Assembly (NCBI GenBank): GCA_014380615.1
Contig: JACMJM010000014.1
Span: 124,001 to 188,000 of the forward strand
Direction of reading: 5' to 3'
Length of the DNA stretch: 64,000 nt
Source of the DNA: Sphingobacteriaceae bacterium
GTDB lineage: Bacteria > Bacteroidota > Bacteroidia > Sphingobacteriales > Sphingobacteriaceae
The first letter of the stretch is position 1; each line of letters begins with the position of its first letter. Position numbers and translations under genes: made by a program. Under the pieces are notes generated by a model. That model saw only the letters and a list, made by a program, of their open reading frames with translations, searched no databases and was not told the origin of the DNA. Shown here one piece after another: positions 8,612 through 17,353 of the stretch.

Positions 8612-9922
8612 CTAAACCGTTTTTACATCTTTAGCATCGTAATCCTCAATATCTCTGATATAACTATTTTTAACCAGGAACTCAAACAGCGACTTAGCTT
8701 CGTCCGATACGGGCATATTACGTGTTGTGATGATTTGATTGGTATTTTTATCCAGATAAGGATACGCATAGAGTTTCACATTCTTGCTAAATAAATCACT
8801 AACATACGCCAGCAGTTCATCAGTATAATTATCAGGGAAACTTGATGAGTCGAATACCCGCTTTAAATTGGCGATATTGGTTGAAATACCCACACTGCTA
8901 GGCTTACAGCGTGATAAATAAAGAGCTAATTTATGATTGCGTGTAAAGTTTGATACAATTACATTATTTCCTGTCGCACATAGTTCTTCAGCTTTTTCAG
9001 CAAATTCGGCCAGATCAGAGGCTTTCAGCTCCTTTTCTTCGCCCAGCATATTCGACATCAGAACCTCTATCATTACCACCAGATCCTTATCCTTTATATT
9101 CTGCGAGCGTTTAAACTGATCTACCGCTCGGTTAAACAAATCAAAATTTGGCGTGGATTTCTGCTTGTACTTGGTACGAAGAATCATAATATCCTTTTTA
9201 TACAAAAGATCATTCGACTGGCAAGCGTTCGCGTTTTTATCAAAAATAGCAGCGCTGGAGAATCCCTTTGCAATAAGATATAAATTAACCAACCTGTCGT
9301 TTGCCTGTTTGAAAGCCGGGCCTCGTAAATTAATTACATCAATCTCTACAGAACCGATAGAAAGATTATCAACCAGCGATTCGATCATGGCTTGAACATC
9401 ATCCCTGTAGAAATAGGCTGCGTACACAAGATTTACCCCGATAATTCCGAGTACATTCTGCTGAAGGGTGGCATCGCTATCTAACAAGCGTACATGGAAT
9501 ATGATATCATTTGCCTCGCCACCGGGTGTGGCCTGAAAACGGATCCCCATCCAGCCATGCGGGTCGTTGGTTTTATTGAAGTTTAAAGTTGTTACCGTAT
9601 TAGCGAAAGCAAAAAAACTGCGTCCATGGTATTTTTCACCAATTAACCTTTCGGTAAGAAGTTCGAACTCATGGCCCAGCATTTTCTTTAAGCGGGATTT
9701 GCTCACGTACCTTCCAGATTCTTCTACGCCGTAAATAGAATTGCTGAAAACCATATCATAAGCCGACATAGTTTTCGCAACCGTACCCGAAGCTGCACCT
9801 GCGGTAAAAAAATTCCGGGCAACCTCCTGCCCTGCCCCTATTTCGGCAAAGGTGCCGTAAATTGAGGGATCAAGATTTATTTTAAGTGCTTTTCGTTTTG
9901 TTTCGGGAATTTCTCTGAGCAT
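8612..9922 (-). CDS. Conserved protein of unknown function (FAEIGAGQEVAR family)
   Basis: A 436 aa cytoplasmic-looking protein with no signal peptide or membrane segment. Seen: a highly conserved-looking N-terminus (INLDPSIYGTFAEIGAGQEV, then GAASGTVAKTMSAYDM and IYGVEESGRYV), a central FFAFANTVTTLNFNKTNDPHGW, and DVINLRGPAF. I recognise these as a block conserved in Bacteroidetes and several other phyla. I recall inconsistent automated product names for it, none of which I can support from the sequence. It is monocistronic, next to rplU but with its own TAAGTTTG -7 box. No function is proposed. Confidence 0.75.
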   Translation of the reverse strand: MLREIPETKRKALKINLDPSIYGTFAEIGAGQEVARNFFTAGAASGTVAKTMSAYDMVFSNSIYGVEESGRYVSKSRLKKMLGHEFELLTERLIGEKYHGRSFFAFANTVTTLNFNKTNDPHGWMGIRFQATPGGEANDIIFHVRLLDSDATLQQNVLGIIGVNLVYAAYFYRDDVQAMIESLVDNLSIGSVEIDVINLRGPAFKQANDRLVNLYLIAKGFSSAAIFDKNANACQSNDLLYKKDIMILRTKYKQKSTPNFDLFNRAVDQFKRSQNIKDKDLVVMIEVLMSNMLGEEKELKASDLAEFAEKAEELCATGNNVIVSNFTRNHKLALYLSRCKPSSVGISTNIANLKRVFDSSSFPDNYTDELLAYVSDLFSKNVKLYAYPYLDKNTNQIITTRNMPVSDEAKSLFEFLVKNSYIRDIEDYDAKDVKTV

Positions 9923-9927
9923 AGACC

Positions 9928-9935
9928 CAAACTTA
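9928..9935 (-). promoter_or_regulatory. Possible -7 box for the 8612-9922 gene
   Basis: TAAGTTTG on the - strand fits the Bacteroidetes TAnnTTTG -7 element, six bases upstream of the ATG. No matching TTTG was found at the expected distance, so this is a weak call. It would imply a very short leader. Confidence 0.35.
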
Positions 9936-10036
9936 CAAATGAAAACAGGAGAATTAAAAAAAAGCTTCGTATTCCTTAAAGAAACTAATAATTATGGAAT
10001 GACTATCAAACCTTGCCTACAATTAATAGAATAAAA

Positions 10037-10066
10037 AAGCACTGCCCTCTTTCGAAAACAGTGCTT
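10037..10066 (-). terminator. Intrinsic terminator after hsp20
   Basis: Arms AAGCACTG and CAGTGCTT with a 14 nt loop; on the - strand a run of T follows the stem. It lies 20 bp past the hsp20 stop. Confidence 0.8.
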
Positions 10067-10086
10067 ACAACCTAACCTAAACCTAA

Positions 10087-10524
10087 CTATTTAATAGAAA
10101 TCTCTCTTGTTAGAAATTTCGCTTCCTCTTTTTTAGCCACAGTGATTTTTAAAATGCCATCAAGATATTCGGCATCAATTTTTTCCTGATTGGCGGTTTC
10201 GGGCAAAGTGAATGAGCGTACAAATGAAGCATAACTGTACTCACGTTTGCTATAACGCTTTTCCGCCTGATTGTTTTCCGCCTTCTTCTCTGCCGAAACA
10301 CTTAAAACGTATTTATCAAGATTAATCTTAAAATCTTCCTTTTTTAGACCGGGAACAGCCAGTTCAATATGGAAGTCGTTTTCGGTTTCCGCGATATTAA
10401 CGGCAGGAACTTTTGAAGTCATTCGGTCAGACACAAATGAATCGTTAAAAAAAGATTCGAAAACATCAGTGAATGGATTCATCGCAGTGTTTTTGGCTCC
10501 GTTTGAAAATTTTACCAGTGTCAT
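10087..10524 (-). CDS. Hsp20/alpha-crystallin family small heat-shock protein
   Basis: ATP-independent holdase chaperone of 145 aa. Seen: the alpha-crystallin domain from about residue 40 (VPAVNIAETENDFHIELAVPG), the conserved GLKKEDFKI and the C-terminal LDGILKITV, ending in an IxI-like EISIK. The N-terminal FESFFNDSF region is typical. It is monocistronic with its own terminator. It is preceded by a full AGGAGG eight bases before the ATG, rare in this phylum. Heat or stress induction is expected from the family. Confidence 0.95.
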   Translation of the reverse strand: MTLVKFSNGAKNTAMNPFTDVFESFFNDSFVSDRMTSKVPAVNIAETENDFHIELAVPGLKKEDFKINLDKYVLSVSAEKKAENNQAEKRYSKREYSYASFVRSFTLPETANQEKIDAEYLDGILKITVAKKEEAKFLTREISIK

Positions 10525-10532
10525 TTTTAAAT

Positions 10533-10538
10533 CCTCCT
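10533..10538 (-). promoter_or_regulatory. Strong Shine-Dalgarno for hsp20
   Basis: AGGAGG on the - strand with 8 nt spacing to the ATG at 10524. Most genes here lack a recognisable Shine-Dalgarno, so this one stands out and fixes the start codon. Confidence 0.75.
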
Positions 10539-10670
10539 TTTAAATAAATTTAATTGCTTTTGGATAAGAAATATCAAGCCCCGTACCAAAAACATATTTC
10601 TATGAATAACGTTATTTCATGAGTCAGATTGGCATTTCAAACTGGTTATCAACCGACAAAATTTCTGCTT

Positions 10671-11117
10671 ATGAACCTGAACCTCTTCAACTATAAGACA
10701 TATATTCCTGTACGCTTTGGCGATCTGAACGCATTTGGATTCGTTAATCATGATATTTATCTCACCTATTTCGAAATCGCGCACACCGAATACTGGAAAA
10801 AGATTATACAATGGGAGAGTAAATCGCACGGAATCATCATCGGTAAAGTGGAAATTAATTTCATAAAACCAATTGAATTCGTGAGTGAGGTTTACGCCTA
10901 CGTTAGAACCGCCAGAATCGGGAATTGCAGTTTTGACGTGGAATACGTTTTAACCATTATGAATCCGGAAGGGGAAATAATTTGCACCACAGGAAAAACT
11001 GAATGTGTGTTTTATGATTTCGCAGAAGCAAAACCAGCGGCTATTCCCGATGTTCAGCGTGAAAAAATGATAGCGTTTGAGGCATTAAGTGAGGAGAACA
11101 TCTTGTACAAAATGTAA
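10671..11117 (+). CDS. Acyl-CoA thioesterase (4HBT hotdog family)
   Basis: Single hotdog-domain thioesterase of 148 aa from the ATG at 10671; an in-frame TTG at 10629 would add an atypical leader. Seen: the 4HBT active-site segment RFGDLNAFGFVNHDIYLTYF, with the catalytic-type Asp before AFGFVNH, followed by HTEYW. It is predicted to hydrolyse an acyl-CoA thioester; the substrate is unknown. The 3' end overlaps the convergent mgtC-like gene by 33 bp. Confidence 0.88.
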   Translation: MNLNLFNYKTYIPVRFGDLNAFGFVNHDIYLTYFEIAHTEYWKKIIQWESKSHGIIIGKVEINFIKPIEFVSEVYAYVRTARIGNCSFDVEYVLTIMNPEGEIICTTGKTECVFYDFAEAKPAAIPDVQREKMIAFEALSEENILYKM

Positions 11118-11732
11118 CTCAACTAATTGTTCGTTAAATCGGCTGAGCGTTTTTTTCTTTCCGCCAACTTCCATAACAGCGTGCATCTTACTGCCGTGCT
11201 TAGTAAGTTTCAACCGTTTATATTTAAGATTATAACCCTTAATTAATGCTTCGAGATCGATGAGGCCCGTAATACAATCATCCTTAAACGTTATATTAAA
11301 GATTTTTCGGGTATAAAAATAATCCATCAGCATCTCCAGCCAGCTAAATAAAGAGAGTACAACTATAATTAAGCCGGTAAGAATTATGGATAAAGTAAAG
11401 TGACCGATACCAATAGCCATTCCGAGTGAAGCGGTTACCCAAATAACCGATGCGGTTGTTAAACCCGAAATAGAAAGCCCGTCTTTAAAAATCACTCCCG
11501 CACCTATAAAACCTATACCTGTTATAATATTCGCCGCAATCCTGTCGTCGCTAAAATCTCCGGCCTTTTGTGATACCATTGTAAAGACGGTGGCTCCCAG
11601 GCAAATGAGAATCATCGTTCGGAGGCCGGCCGACTTATTTTTGTATTCCCTCTCAAAGCCAATAATACTTCCGCAAACAACGGAAAGGGCTATTTTGATT
11701 AAATCTATTTCTGTAATATCTGCGCCTAACAT
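11085..11732 (-). CDS. MgtC/SapB family membrane protein
   Basis: Inner-membrane protein of 215 aa. Seen: GFEREYKNKSAGLRT and GFIGAGVIFKDG, the signature MgtC segments, within about five hydrophobic helices (residues 10-130), then a soluble C-terminal ACT-like domain (about 140-215). Known: MgtC homologues are linked to magnesium limitation and to modulation of the F-ATPase in pathogens; the role here is inferred only. The ATG at 11732 was preferred over a TTG one codon earlier. It lies three bases after the GlcD-type stop, so it is probably the last gene of folB-glcD-mgtC. Confidence 0.9.
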   Translation of the reverse strand: MLGADITEIDLIKIALSVVCGSIIGFEREYKNKSAGLRTMILICLGATVFTMVSQKAGDFSDDRIAANIITGIGFIGAGVIFKDGLSISGLTTASVIWVTASLGMAIGIGHFTLSIILTGLIIVVLSLFSWLEMLMDYFYTRKIFNITFKDDCITGLIDLEALIKGYNLKYKRLKLTKHGSKMHAVMEVGGKKKTLSRFNEQLVELHFVQDVLLT

Positions 11733-11735
11733 CAA

Positions 11736-13133
11736 TTAAAATATTTTACCGGGGTTAAGAATCCCGTTAGGATCAAAAACGTGTTTTATGCCTCTCATCA
11801 TATTTAAATGTACCTCAGAAAATTTAATCGGCATAAATTCTCTTTGAACAAGCCCAATACCATGCTCGCCCGAAATTGTTCCTCCCAGTTTTACTGTGAG
11901 TTCGAATATTTCACGGATGCCGTCTTTCAACTTATTGTTCCAGTCGTTGTGGCTCATATTTCCTTTTATAATATTAACGTGGAGGTTTCCGTCGCCCGCA
12001 TGACCGTAACAAATGGATTGGAAACCATACCTGCCACCAATCTCCTTAATTCCATGAACAAGCTGTGGCAGTTCTGCCCGGGGAACAACGGTATCTTCTT
12101 CTTTATAAATGGAATTCGACTTAACAGAAACAGGCATAACCCTTCGGATTCGCCATAGGTCGTCTTTTTGGGCTGATGTATCGGCAAATAGAACGTCCAA
12201 ACAACCATTCATCTCCAAAACCTCATTAATTTTTTCACAATCGGCAAACAACACATCCATATTATTTCCATCAACTTCAATCATCAGGAAAGCTTCTGCT
12301 CCGTCTTTCAAATCGAACGCGATATGATCGTATTCGATCACCCACTCTACCCCTTTCCGTTCCATAAACTCTAAAGCAGAGGGTATCACCCCGGCCCGAA
12401 ATATGGCTGAAACCGCCGAGCAGGCTTGTTCATTACTCGGGAATGCAGCCATCAGCAGTACATCATGAGTGGGGCGAGGAATGAGTTTAACAACTATTTT
12501 TGTAATAATGCCCAGAGTACCCTCCGATCCGATCATTAACTGCGTTAGGTTATACCCCGACGCATTTTTTAATGTGTTGGCACCTGTCCATATAATCTCG
12601 CCGGAAGGCAGAACAACTTCCAGATTAAGCACATACTCACGAATGGTTCCGTATTTAACCACCCTGGGGCCACCCGAGCCATGGGCGATATTCCCGCCCA
12701 TAAAACAACTGCCTTTGCTTGAAGGATCGACGGGATAAAGCAATCCCTTTTCGGCAACCGCATCCATAAAAACCTGTGTAATAACACCGGTTTCTAATGT
12801 TGCCTGAAGATTTCGTTCATCTATTTCAATGATCTTATCCAGTTTTTCGAGCGAAATAAGTACACCGCCATAAACCGGAAGAGCGCCTCCGGCCAAACCT
12901 GTGCCGCCGCCCCGAGCTGTAACGGGCAAATTATGCTCGTTGCACAATTTCAATAAAAAAGAAATTTGCTCTGTAGAAGCTGGTTTAACTACCACTTCGG
13001 GATAAAACCGCAGATCTTCCGTTTCATCTTTACTGTAACGTTCCATATCCGCTTGCGAAATGATAGTATTTTCCTCGCCTGCAATGGTGCGAATCTTAGT
13101 CAGCAGATCTTCTGTTATTTTATTGAAAGGCAT
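11736..13133 (-). CDS. FAD-linked oxidase, GlcD / D-lactate dehydrogenase type
   Basis: FAD-dependent 2-hydroxyacid dehydrogenase of 465 aa. Seen: the PCMH FAD-binding core VTARGGGTGLAGGALP near 75, GGNIAHGSGGPRVVKYGT near 145, and the C-terminal FAD-oxidase motifs CYGHAGDGNLHVNI and SGEHGIGLVQ. Its substrate could be glycolate or D-lactate; there are no GlcE or GlcF partners beside it, which favours a stand-alone D-lactate or similar dehydrogenase. Its ATG overlaps the folB stop (TAATG), indicating translational coupling. Confidence 0.9.
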   Translation of the reverse strand: MPFNKITEDLLTKIRTIAGEENTIISQADMERYSKDETEDLRFYPEVVVKPASTEQISFLLKLCNEHNLPVTARGGGTGLAGGALPVYGGVLISLEKLDKIIEIDERNLQATLETGVITQVFMDAVAEKGLLYPVDPSSKGSCFMGGNIAHGSGGPRVVKYGTIREYVLNLEVVLPSGEIIWTGANTLKNASGYNLTQLMIGSEGTLGIITKIVVKLIPRPTHDVLLMAAFPSNEQACSAVSAIFRAGVIPSALEFMERKGVEWVIEYDHIAFDLKDGAEAFLMIEVDGNNMDVLFADCEKINEVLEMNGCLDVLFADTSAQKDDLWRIRRVMPVSVKSNSIYKEEDTVVPRAELPQLVHGIKEIGGRYGFQSICYGHAGDGNLHVNIIKGNMSHNDWNNKLKDGIREIFELTVKLGGTISGEHGIGLVQREFMPIKFSEVHLNMMRGIKHVFDPNGILNPGKIF

Positions 13134-13498
13134 TATCTGGTATAAGTTAATTGTACTAAAGAGTTTTTTACTTCCCCCTTCACAGGCAAATTCATTTTCC
13201 TGATGCTTACCGTGGCAGTTTCGAGTTGCGAAAACTCGGCCAAAATGGTTTTCAATATCTTGTGCGCAACGGTCTCTAAAAGCTTGCTCGGCGTTTTCAT
13301 CTCCTGCGAAGCAATCTCAAAAAGCCGCTCATAATTTACAGTATCCGATAGTTCATCGTTTAAATTTTCGACAACAAACATCTCAGTTTCAATAGTAACC
13401 ATAAATTCGTTACCTACCTTTTGCTCTTCGGGATAAAATCCGTGCCGGGCAAAAAAACGAATACCCTCCAAAGCTATTTTCTGCTTTATCTGTCCCAT
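13133..13498 (-). CDS. folB: Dihydroneopterin aldolase
   Basis: Converts 7,8-dihydroneopterin to 6-hydroxymethyl-dihydropterin in folate synthesis; 121 aa, usual length. Seen: LEGIRFFARHGFYPEEQKVG at residues 10-29 with the conserved glycine, histidine and glutamate, SDTVNYERLFEIA near 50, and the C-terminal VSIRKMNLPVKG with the conserved K-P segment. First gene of a - strand unit with the GlcD-type oxidase and the MgtC-like protein. Confidence 0.94.
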   Translation of the reverse strand: MGQIKQKIALEGIRFFARHGFYPEEQKVGNEFMVTIETEMFVVENLNDELSDTVNYERLFEIASQEMKTPSKLLETVAHKILKTILAEFSQLETATVSIRKMNLPVKGEVKNSLVQLTYTR

Positions 13499-13688
13499 AC
13501 GGCAAATTTAATTTTTTACAGGATATAACCCGATGTTATAATTCCACACCGGTTTGCATTTCAATGCAGCAAGCCCTAGATTTGCGGCGATCTTATGATT
13601 ATCCGGCTAAGAACTATTCTTTTAATTACCGCCTCAGATAATTCCTTACTTATAATTTTGAACAACTATATTATCTGATACACAAAAA

Positions 13689-14327
13689 ATGAAATTAAAC
13701 TCCCTTTTCGCAGCCTGTATATTACTTCTTGCCGCTTGTTCGGGCAACACGGAAAAACGCCTTCCAATTTTAGGGGAGCGCGAGCCGGTAGAAAAAGTAG
13801 TGGACGGAAAAACAGTAACCGATACTATTTATCAAACCATACCAGCCTTTAGTTTTTTAAATCAGGACAGTGTATCGGTAACCGAAAAGGATTTCGAGGG
13901 GAAGATTTTTGTAGCGGATTTCTTTTTTACATCCTGCACTTCTATCTGCCCCATTATGCACCGAAACATGTTGAAGGTTTACGAAACATTTAAGGGCAAC
14001 AAAGAGGTAGGAATTCTCTCTCACACTATTGATTTTAAATACGATACGCCATCAAGATTAAAATCATACTCTGAAAAACTTGGTATCAGCGGAAACCAGT
14101 GGCAATTTTTAAAAGGCTCAAAAGACTCTGTTTACACTTTGGCCGAAAAGAGTTATCTGGTTGCGGTTTCGGAAGATAAGGCCGCAAAAGATGGCTTTGT
14201 ACACCAGGGCTGGTTTATATTAGTTGATAAGGATAAAAGACTAAGAGGTGCATACGACGGAACAAAGCCGGAAGATGTTGACAAACTTATAAGCGAGATG
14301 AACATTCTGCTCGAGGAGTATAAATAA
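13689..14327 (+). CDS. SCO1/SenC family copper chaperone, lipoprotein
   Basis: Thioredoxin-like copper-binding protein of 212 aa. Seen: a signal peptide with a lipobox (LLAACSG, Cys17), the CxxxC metal site at C83 and C87 (CTSICP), and a conserved distal His in DGFVHQGWF. Known: SCO proteins deliver copper to or reduce the CuA centre of cytochrome oxidase. Its stop overlaps the start of a cytochrome c gene (TAATG), which supports a role in respiratory metalloprotein assembly. Confidence 0.94.
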   Translation: MKLNSLFAACILLLAACSGNTEKRLPILGEREPVEKVVDGKTVTDTIYQTIPAFSFLNQDSVSVTEKDFEGKIFVADFFFTSCTSICPIMHRNMLKVYETFKGNKEVGILSHTIDFKYDTPSRLKSYSEKLGISGNQWQFLKGSKDSVYTLAEKSYLVAVSEDKAAKDGFVHQGWFILVDKDKRLRGAYDGTKPEDVDKLISEMNILLEEYK

Positions 14328-14773
14328 TGCGAAACAGGATTATAGTATTGGGGTTTATACTTTTTTCGGGAGCATTTATTATGGAAGCCTGCCAAAGCGA
14401 ACAGGAACTTAATTATGCCCGATACTATATGAACGGAAAACAGGTGTATGAGCAGCATTGTCAGAATTGCCATGGCACTGATGGCCGCGGACTAGCTAAA
14501 TTATACCCAGCTTTAACCGATACGCTTTACCTCAAAAACAACAAATCGCAATTAGCCTGCTTCATTAAAAACGGCCTAAATGATACGATAACTGTTAACA
14601 ATATTGAATTCAGCGGGCAAATGCCTGCTGAATCTCATTTACCCGATATTGATATTGCCGCAGTTATTACCTACATAACCAATTCTTTTGGAAACAAGCA
14701 GGGCTTGTATGATGTTGCTAAAGCCGGAGCCGATATCAAGGCATGCCAGGACTTGAATGACGATAAGCAATGA
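14327..14773 (+). CDS. Class I c-type cytochrome lipoprotein
   Basis: Small mono-heme cytochrome of 148 aa. Seen: a hydrophobic N-terminus with a probable lipobox (FIMEAC), heme-binding CQNCHG at 45-50 and a candidate axial Met in FSGQMPAES. The short CHG-D-GRG context is typical of electron-carrier domains. It is translationally coupled to the SCO gene upstream and overlaps the SemiSWEET start by 17 bp. An electron-transfer role next to SCO is inferred. Confidence 0.92.
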   Translation: MRNRIIVLGFILFSGAFIMEACQSEQELNYARYYMNGKQVYEQHCQNCHGTDGRGLAKLYPALTDTLYLKNNKSQLACFIKNGLNDTITVNNIEFSGQMPAESHLPDIDIAAVITYITNSFGNKQGLYDVAKAGADIKACQDLNDDKQ

Positions 14774-15020
14774 TGTTATTGGCTTAGTAGCCGGAATACT
14801 TACTTCTACCGCAATGATTCCGCAGGTGGTAAAAACGATAAAAGAGAAAGACGCGGAAAATATCTCACCTTTTATGGTGATTATACTGATTCTGGGCACC
14901 GCAACCTGGACATATTACGGCGTATTGAAAAACGATATGCCGATTATCATTACCAATATATTTTCCTGCTTTGTAAATTGTGTAATGCTTTTTTGCAAGG
15001 TAAAATTCAGTAAAAACTAG
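14757..15020 (+). CDS. SemiSWEET family (PQ-loop) transporter
   Basis: Three-helix half-transporter of 87 aa. Seen: TSTAMIPQVVKTIKEKDAE (the PQ motif in TM1), SPFMVIILILGTATWTYYG (TM2) and a third hydrophobic segment ending in a basic tail. Known: SemiSWEETs dimerise to transport sugars such as sucrose; the substrate here is not determinable. The start overlaps the cytochrome gene and the end overlaps the convergent cvfB gene by 4 bp. Confidence 0.9.
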   Translation: MTISNDVIGLVAGILTSTAMIPQVVKTIKEKDAENISPFMVIILILGTATWTYYGVLKNDMPIIITNIFSCFVNCVMLFCKVKFSKN

Positions 15021-15859
15021 CTATCGGGCTTAGCGATTTTTTTAATCTCAAAGTCTGAAATTTCAATAAGCCTATCCTTGTATAAGCCGCCGATAGTTTT
15101 CTTAAAAGCTTTTTTGCTGATCTTTAAGCGTTTGTAGACTTCGGTTGGCGAACTCTTGTCGCCCAGATCCAGTATTCCGCCATTTTCTTCCAATTTGGCG
15201 AGTATGGCTTCTTTGCTGTCAAGAATATGGGTGTATCCGATTGGGTTTAGGCTAAGATCAATTTTATTTTCTTCGCGAACTTTTTTGATATAGCCTTTCC
15301 TGATATCACCGTGATTTAAATGTTCATACAATTCGTTATGATATAACAGGCCTGCGAACTTTTTATTTACGATAGCATTGTAGCCCAAATCGCCGGGATC
15401 AGCAATGTAAAGCTCCACTTCATCACCTACTTCGAAATCAACTTCATCCTGGCTCAGATGATCAATTAATCTCGAACTTGCTTCAAGGCGGCTGTTATGT
15501 TCATTAAGATAAACGTAAACCACGTACTTCTCCCCTTTTCGCATGGGCCGTTTCTGTTCACGGTTGGGAACAAAAACATCTTTTTCGACCCCTAAATCAA
15601 GGAACGCGCCATCATCGTTTTGGTCGATCATTTCCAGTACAGCAAATTCATCCACACAAGCATGAGGAGTTTTAATGGTAGCCATTAGCCGGCCATCGCT
15701 ATTCATATACACAAAAGCATTTACAGGCGCATCAAGCTCTACATCGTCAACAGAAGCTGTAAAAGGAAGCAGTGCTTCGTGCCCGTCTGATCCAAGTACT
15801 AATCCTAAAGGAGTTTTTCTTATAAATGTAAGTTCGTTTACTTTTCCGATTTCAATCAT
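15017..15859 (-). CDS. cvfB: CvfB-type S1 RNA-binding protein
   Basis: S1-domain protein of 280 aa, matching CvfB length from the ATG at 15859 (MIEIGKVNEL); the longer frame to 15901 adds an atypical leader. Seen: consecutive S1-like OB folds (about 1-215; GAFLDLGVEKDVFVPN is typical) and a C-terminal winged helix (SPTEVYKRLKISKKAFKKTIG). Known: in staphylococci CvfB binds RNA and affects virulence gene expression. Its role in Bacteroidetes is not known to me. Confidence 0.9.
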   Translation of the reverse strand: MIEIGKVNELTFIRKTPLGLVLGSDGHEALLPFTASVDDVELDAPVNAFVYMNSDGRLMATIKTPHACVDEFAVLEMIDQNDDGAFLDLGVEKDVFVPNREQKRPMRKGEKYVVYVYLNEHNSRLEASSRLIDHLSQDEVDFEVGDEVELYIADPGDLGYNAIVNKKFAGLLYHNELYEHLNHGDIRKGYIKKVREENKIDLSLNPIGYTHILDSKEAILAKLEENGGILDLGDKSSPTEVYKRLKISKKAFKKTIGGLYKDRLIEISDFEIKKIAKPDS

Positions 15860-16725
15860 GAACATTATCTGCCAAAAGCTGCAGGGCCGTAAAGATAACA
15901 ATATCCAAATCGGGAGGTTGAGATTTTAGAGATCTATTTACTTTTTGAAATCATTTAGAACCCATTGAACCTTCCCATGCTCATAGCCGCAAGGCCTGGT
16001 TCTTTTCCTTGATGAAAATGTATGTTGGCTGCTTAACGCTTCTCCTGATTGTTTCCCGTTCGTGGGTATGTTCAGTTATCAAAGCCTTCTTTCAAAATTT
16101 TTAACGCTCTCCCGATAGCTATCGGGACTAGGGCCGTCTCAACCAGATGCATTTGGTGCTAATGCCTGGCTCTTTAGATGGCAGCCAGCAACCTTTCAAT
16201 TCATTAGTTACCCAACCTACGGAGGCCGTGAATCCCGGTAGTGCCGGATAAAGTTATTGCGTCAGCAGGCCTTGAGCAAAGGAAGAGGGTATTGGCTGGT
16301 AACCTGAAGCTTTGGCCTGAGCGTTGGAGGGAGCCAGACGCAGCCCTGTGCGCTGATGGAATAACTGCGTGCGGGCCTTGTGGTAAGGCACCTCTGGGAT
16401 TCACAGCGCGTTTGGTCCTTTCCGCGGTGAAAGGACTAGGCTCCGCGCCAATGAGCGGACGAAAGGAAATCATGAAGCACAATTTGTAGCTCTACAAAAG
16501 GCTTCTACAAGCTACCTGTGATGTGTGGCGGGCTGCACCCTGAGTACTTCGTCAAGCTCAGCAAGGGCTCTGTCATTCCACGTCATCCCTCCTTCAGATT
16601 GTAAAAAATCGCCCTCTGAGCCCAACAACATTACCATTTTAAAAGATCACTCCCTGTGGCCAAAAAACTTAGACATACTTAAACATTTGCTTACCAAGCA
16701 ATAATAACTATCTTGTTTTTTCAAA
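15860..16725. other. 866 bp non-coding interval with a GC-rich, structured-looking block
   Basis: No credible gene. The core (about 16130-16600) is clearly more GC-rich than the surroundings and holds the palindrome CCCGATAGCTATCGGG (16111-16126), plus two mutually overlapping ORFs on opposite strands (16204-16482 and 16241-16489) with no recognisable protein character. It ends in fragments such as TACTTCGTCAAGCTCAG that resemble dispersed intergenic repeats of this family. It could be a degraded repeat, a structured RNA or gene debris. I could not match it to tmRNA, RNase P RNA or 6S RNA. Confidence 0.5.
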
Positions 16726-17349
16726 ATGAATCACCTGTACCTCTTTTTCATCGCATCGCTGATGCTAAACCTTACTCCCGGCAATGATATGCTGTATGTT
16801 ATATCAAGAACCCTGTCGCAGGGAATTAAAGGCGGTTTATATTCTTCGTTGGGAATTTTCCTGGGAGGTTTAGTACATATTTCGGCTGCGATTTTAGGTT
16901 TATCGATACTAATAGCCAAGTCGGCTTTCTTATTTGGCATTATAAAATTCGCGGGAGCATTTTACCTTGTCTATATTGGAATCAAATCTTTATTATCAAA
17001 ACCCGGTTTAGACATTGAAAACCAACAGGCGGAGCAAGTAAATCATCTAAAACTCTTAAAGCAAGGGATGACAACCAACGTATTAAATCCTAAAGTGGCT
17101 ATCTTTTTTCTATCGTTTTTGCCGCAGTTTGTAGATGTAAATTCTAAAAATATTGAGCTTCAGCTTTTAACGCTGGGATTGTGGTTCGACATACAAGGCA
17201 CTCTTGTTTTGATACTGGTGGCCCTGATAGTTAACCGAACAACCAACTTTGTAAGAAAGAAACCTGCATTTTGGAAAATACAAGAGCGAATTACAGGATT
17301 TATTTTAATAGCCCTTGGAATAAAACTAGCTCTTAGTACAAAAAAATAA
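16726..17349 (+). CDS. LysE family translocator
   Basis: Inner-membrane amino-acid exporter of the LysE/RhtB family, 207 aa. Seen: the N-terminal LTPGNDMLYVISRTLSQG (the family's conserved TPGP/N-D segment), six hydrophobic helices, and NVLNPKVAIFFLSFLPQF in the middle, typical of RhtB. Substrate unknown. Followed at 4 bp by an acetyltransferase gene, probably one transcript. Confidence 0.94.
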   Translation: MNHLYLFFIASLMLNLTPGNDMLYVISRTLSQGIKGGLYSSLGIFLGGLVHISAAILGLSILIAKSAFLFGIIKFAGAFYLVYIGIKSLLSKPGLDIENQQAEQVNHLKLLKQGMTTNVLNPKVAIFFLSFLPQFVDVNSKNIELQLLTLGLWFDIQGTLVLILVALIVNRTTNFVRKKPAFWKIQERITGFILIALGIKLALSTKK

Positions 17350-17353
17350 AACC

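Noticed and set aside
10617..10829. 70 aa ORF on the - strand
   Set aside because: Overlaps the thioesterase gene and has no recognisable features.
16204..16489. Two ORFs of 82-92 aa on opposite strands
   Set aside because: They overlap almost fully, have no recognised domain and an odd GC-rich composition; treated as non-coding.
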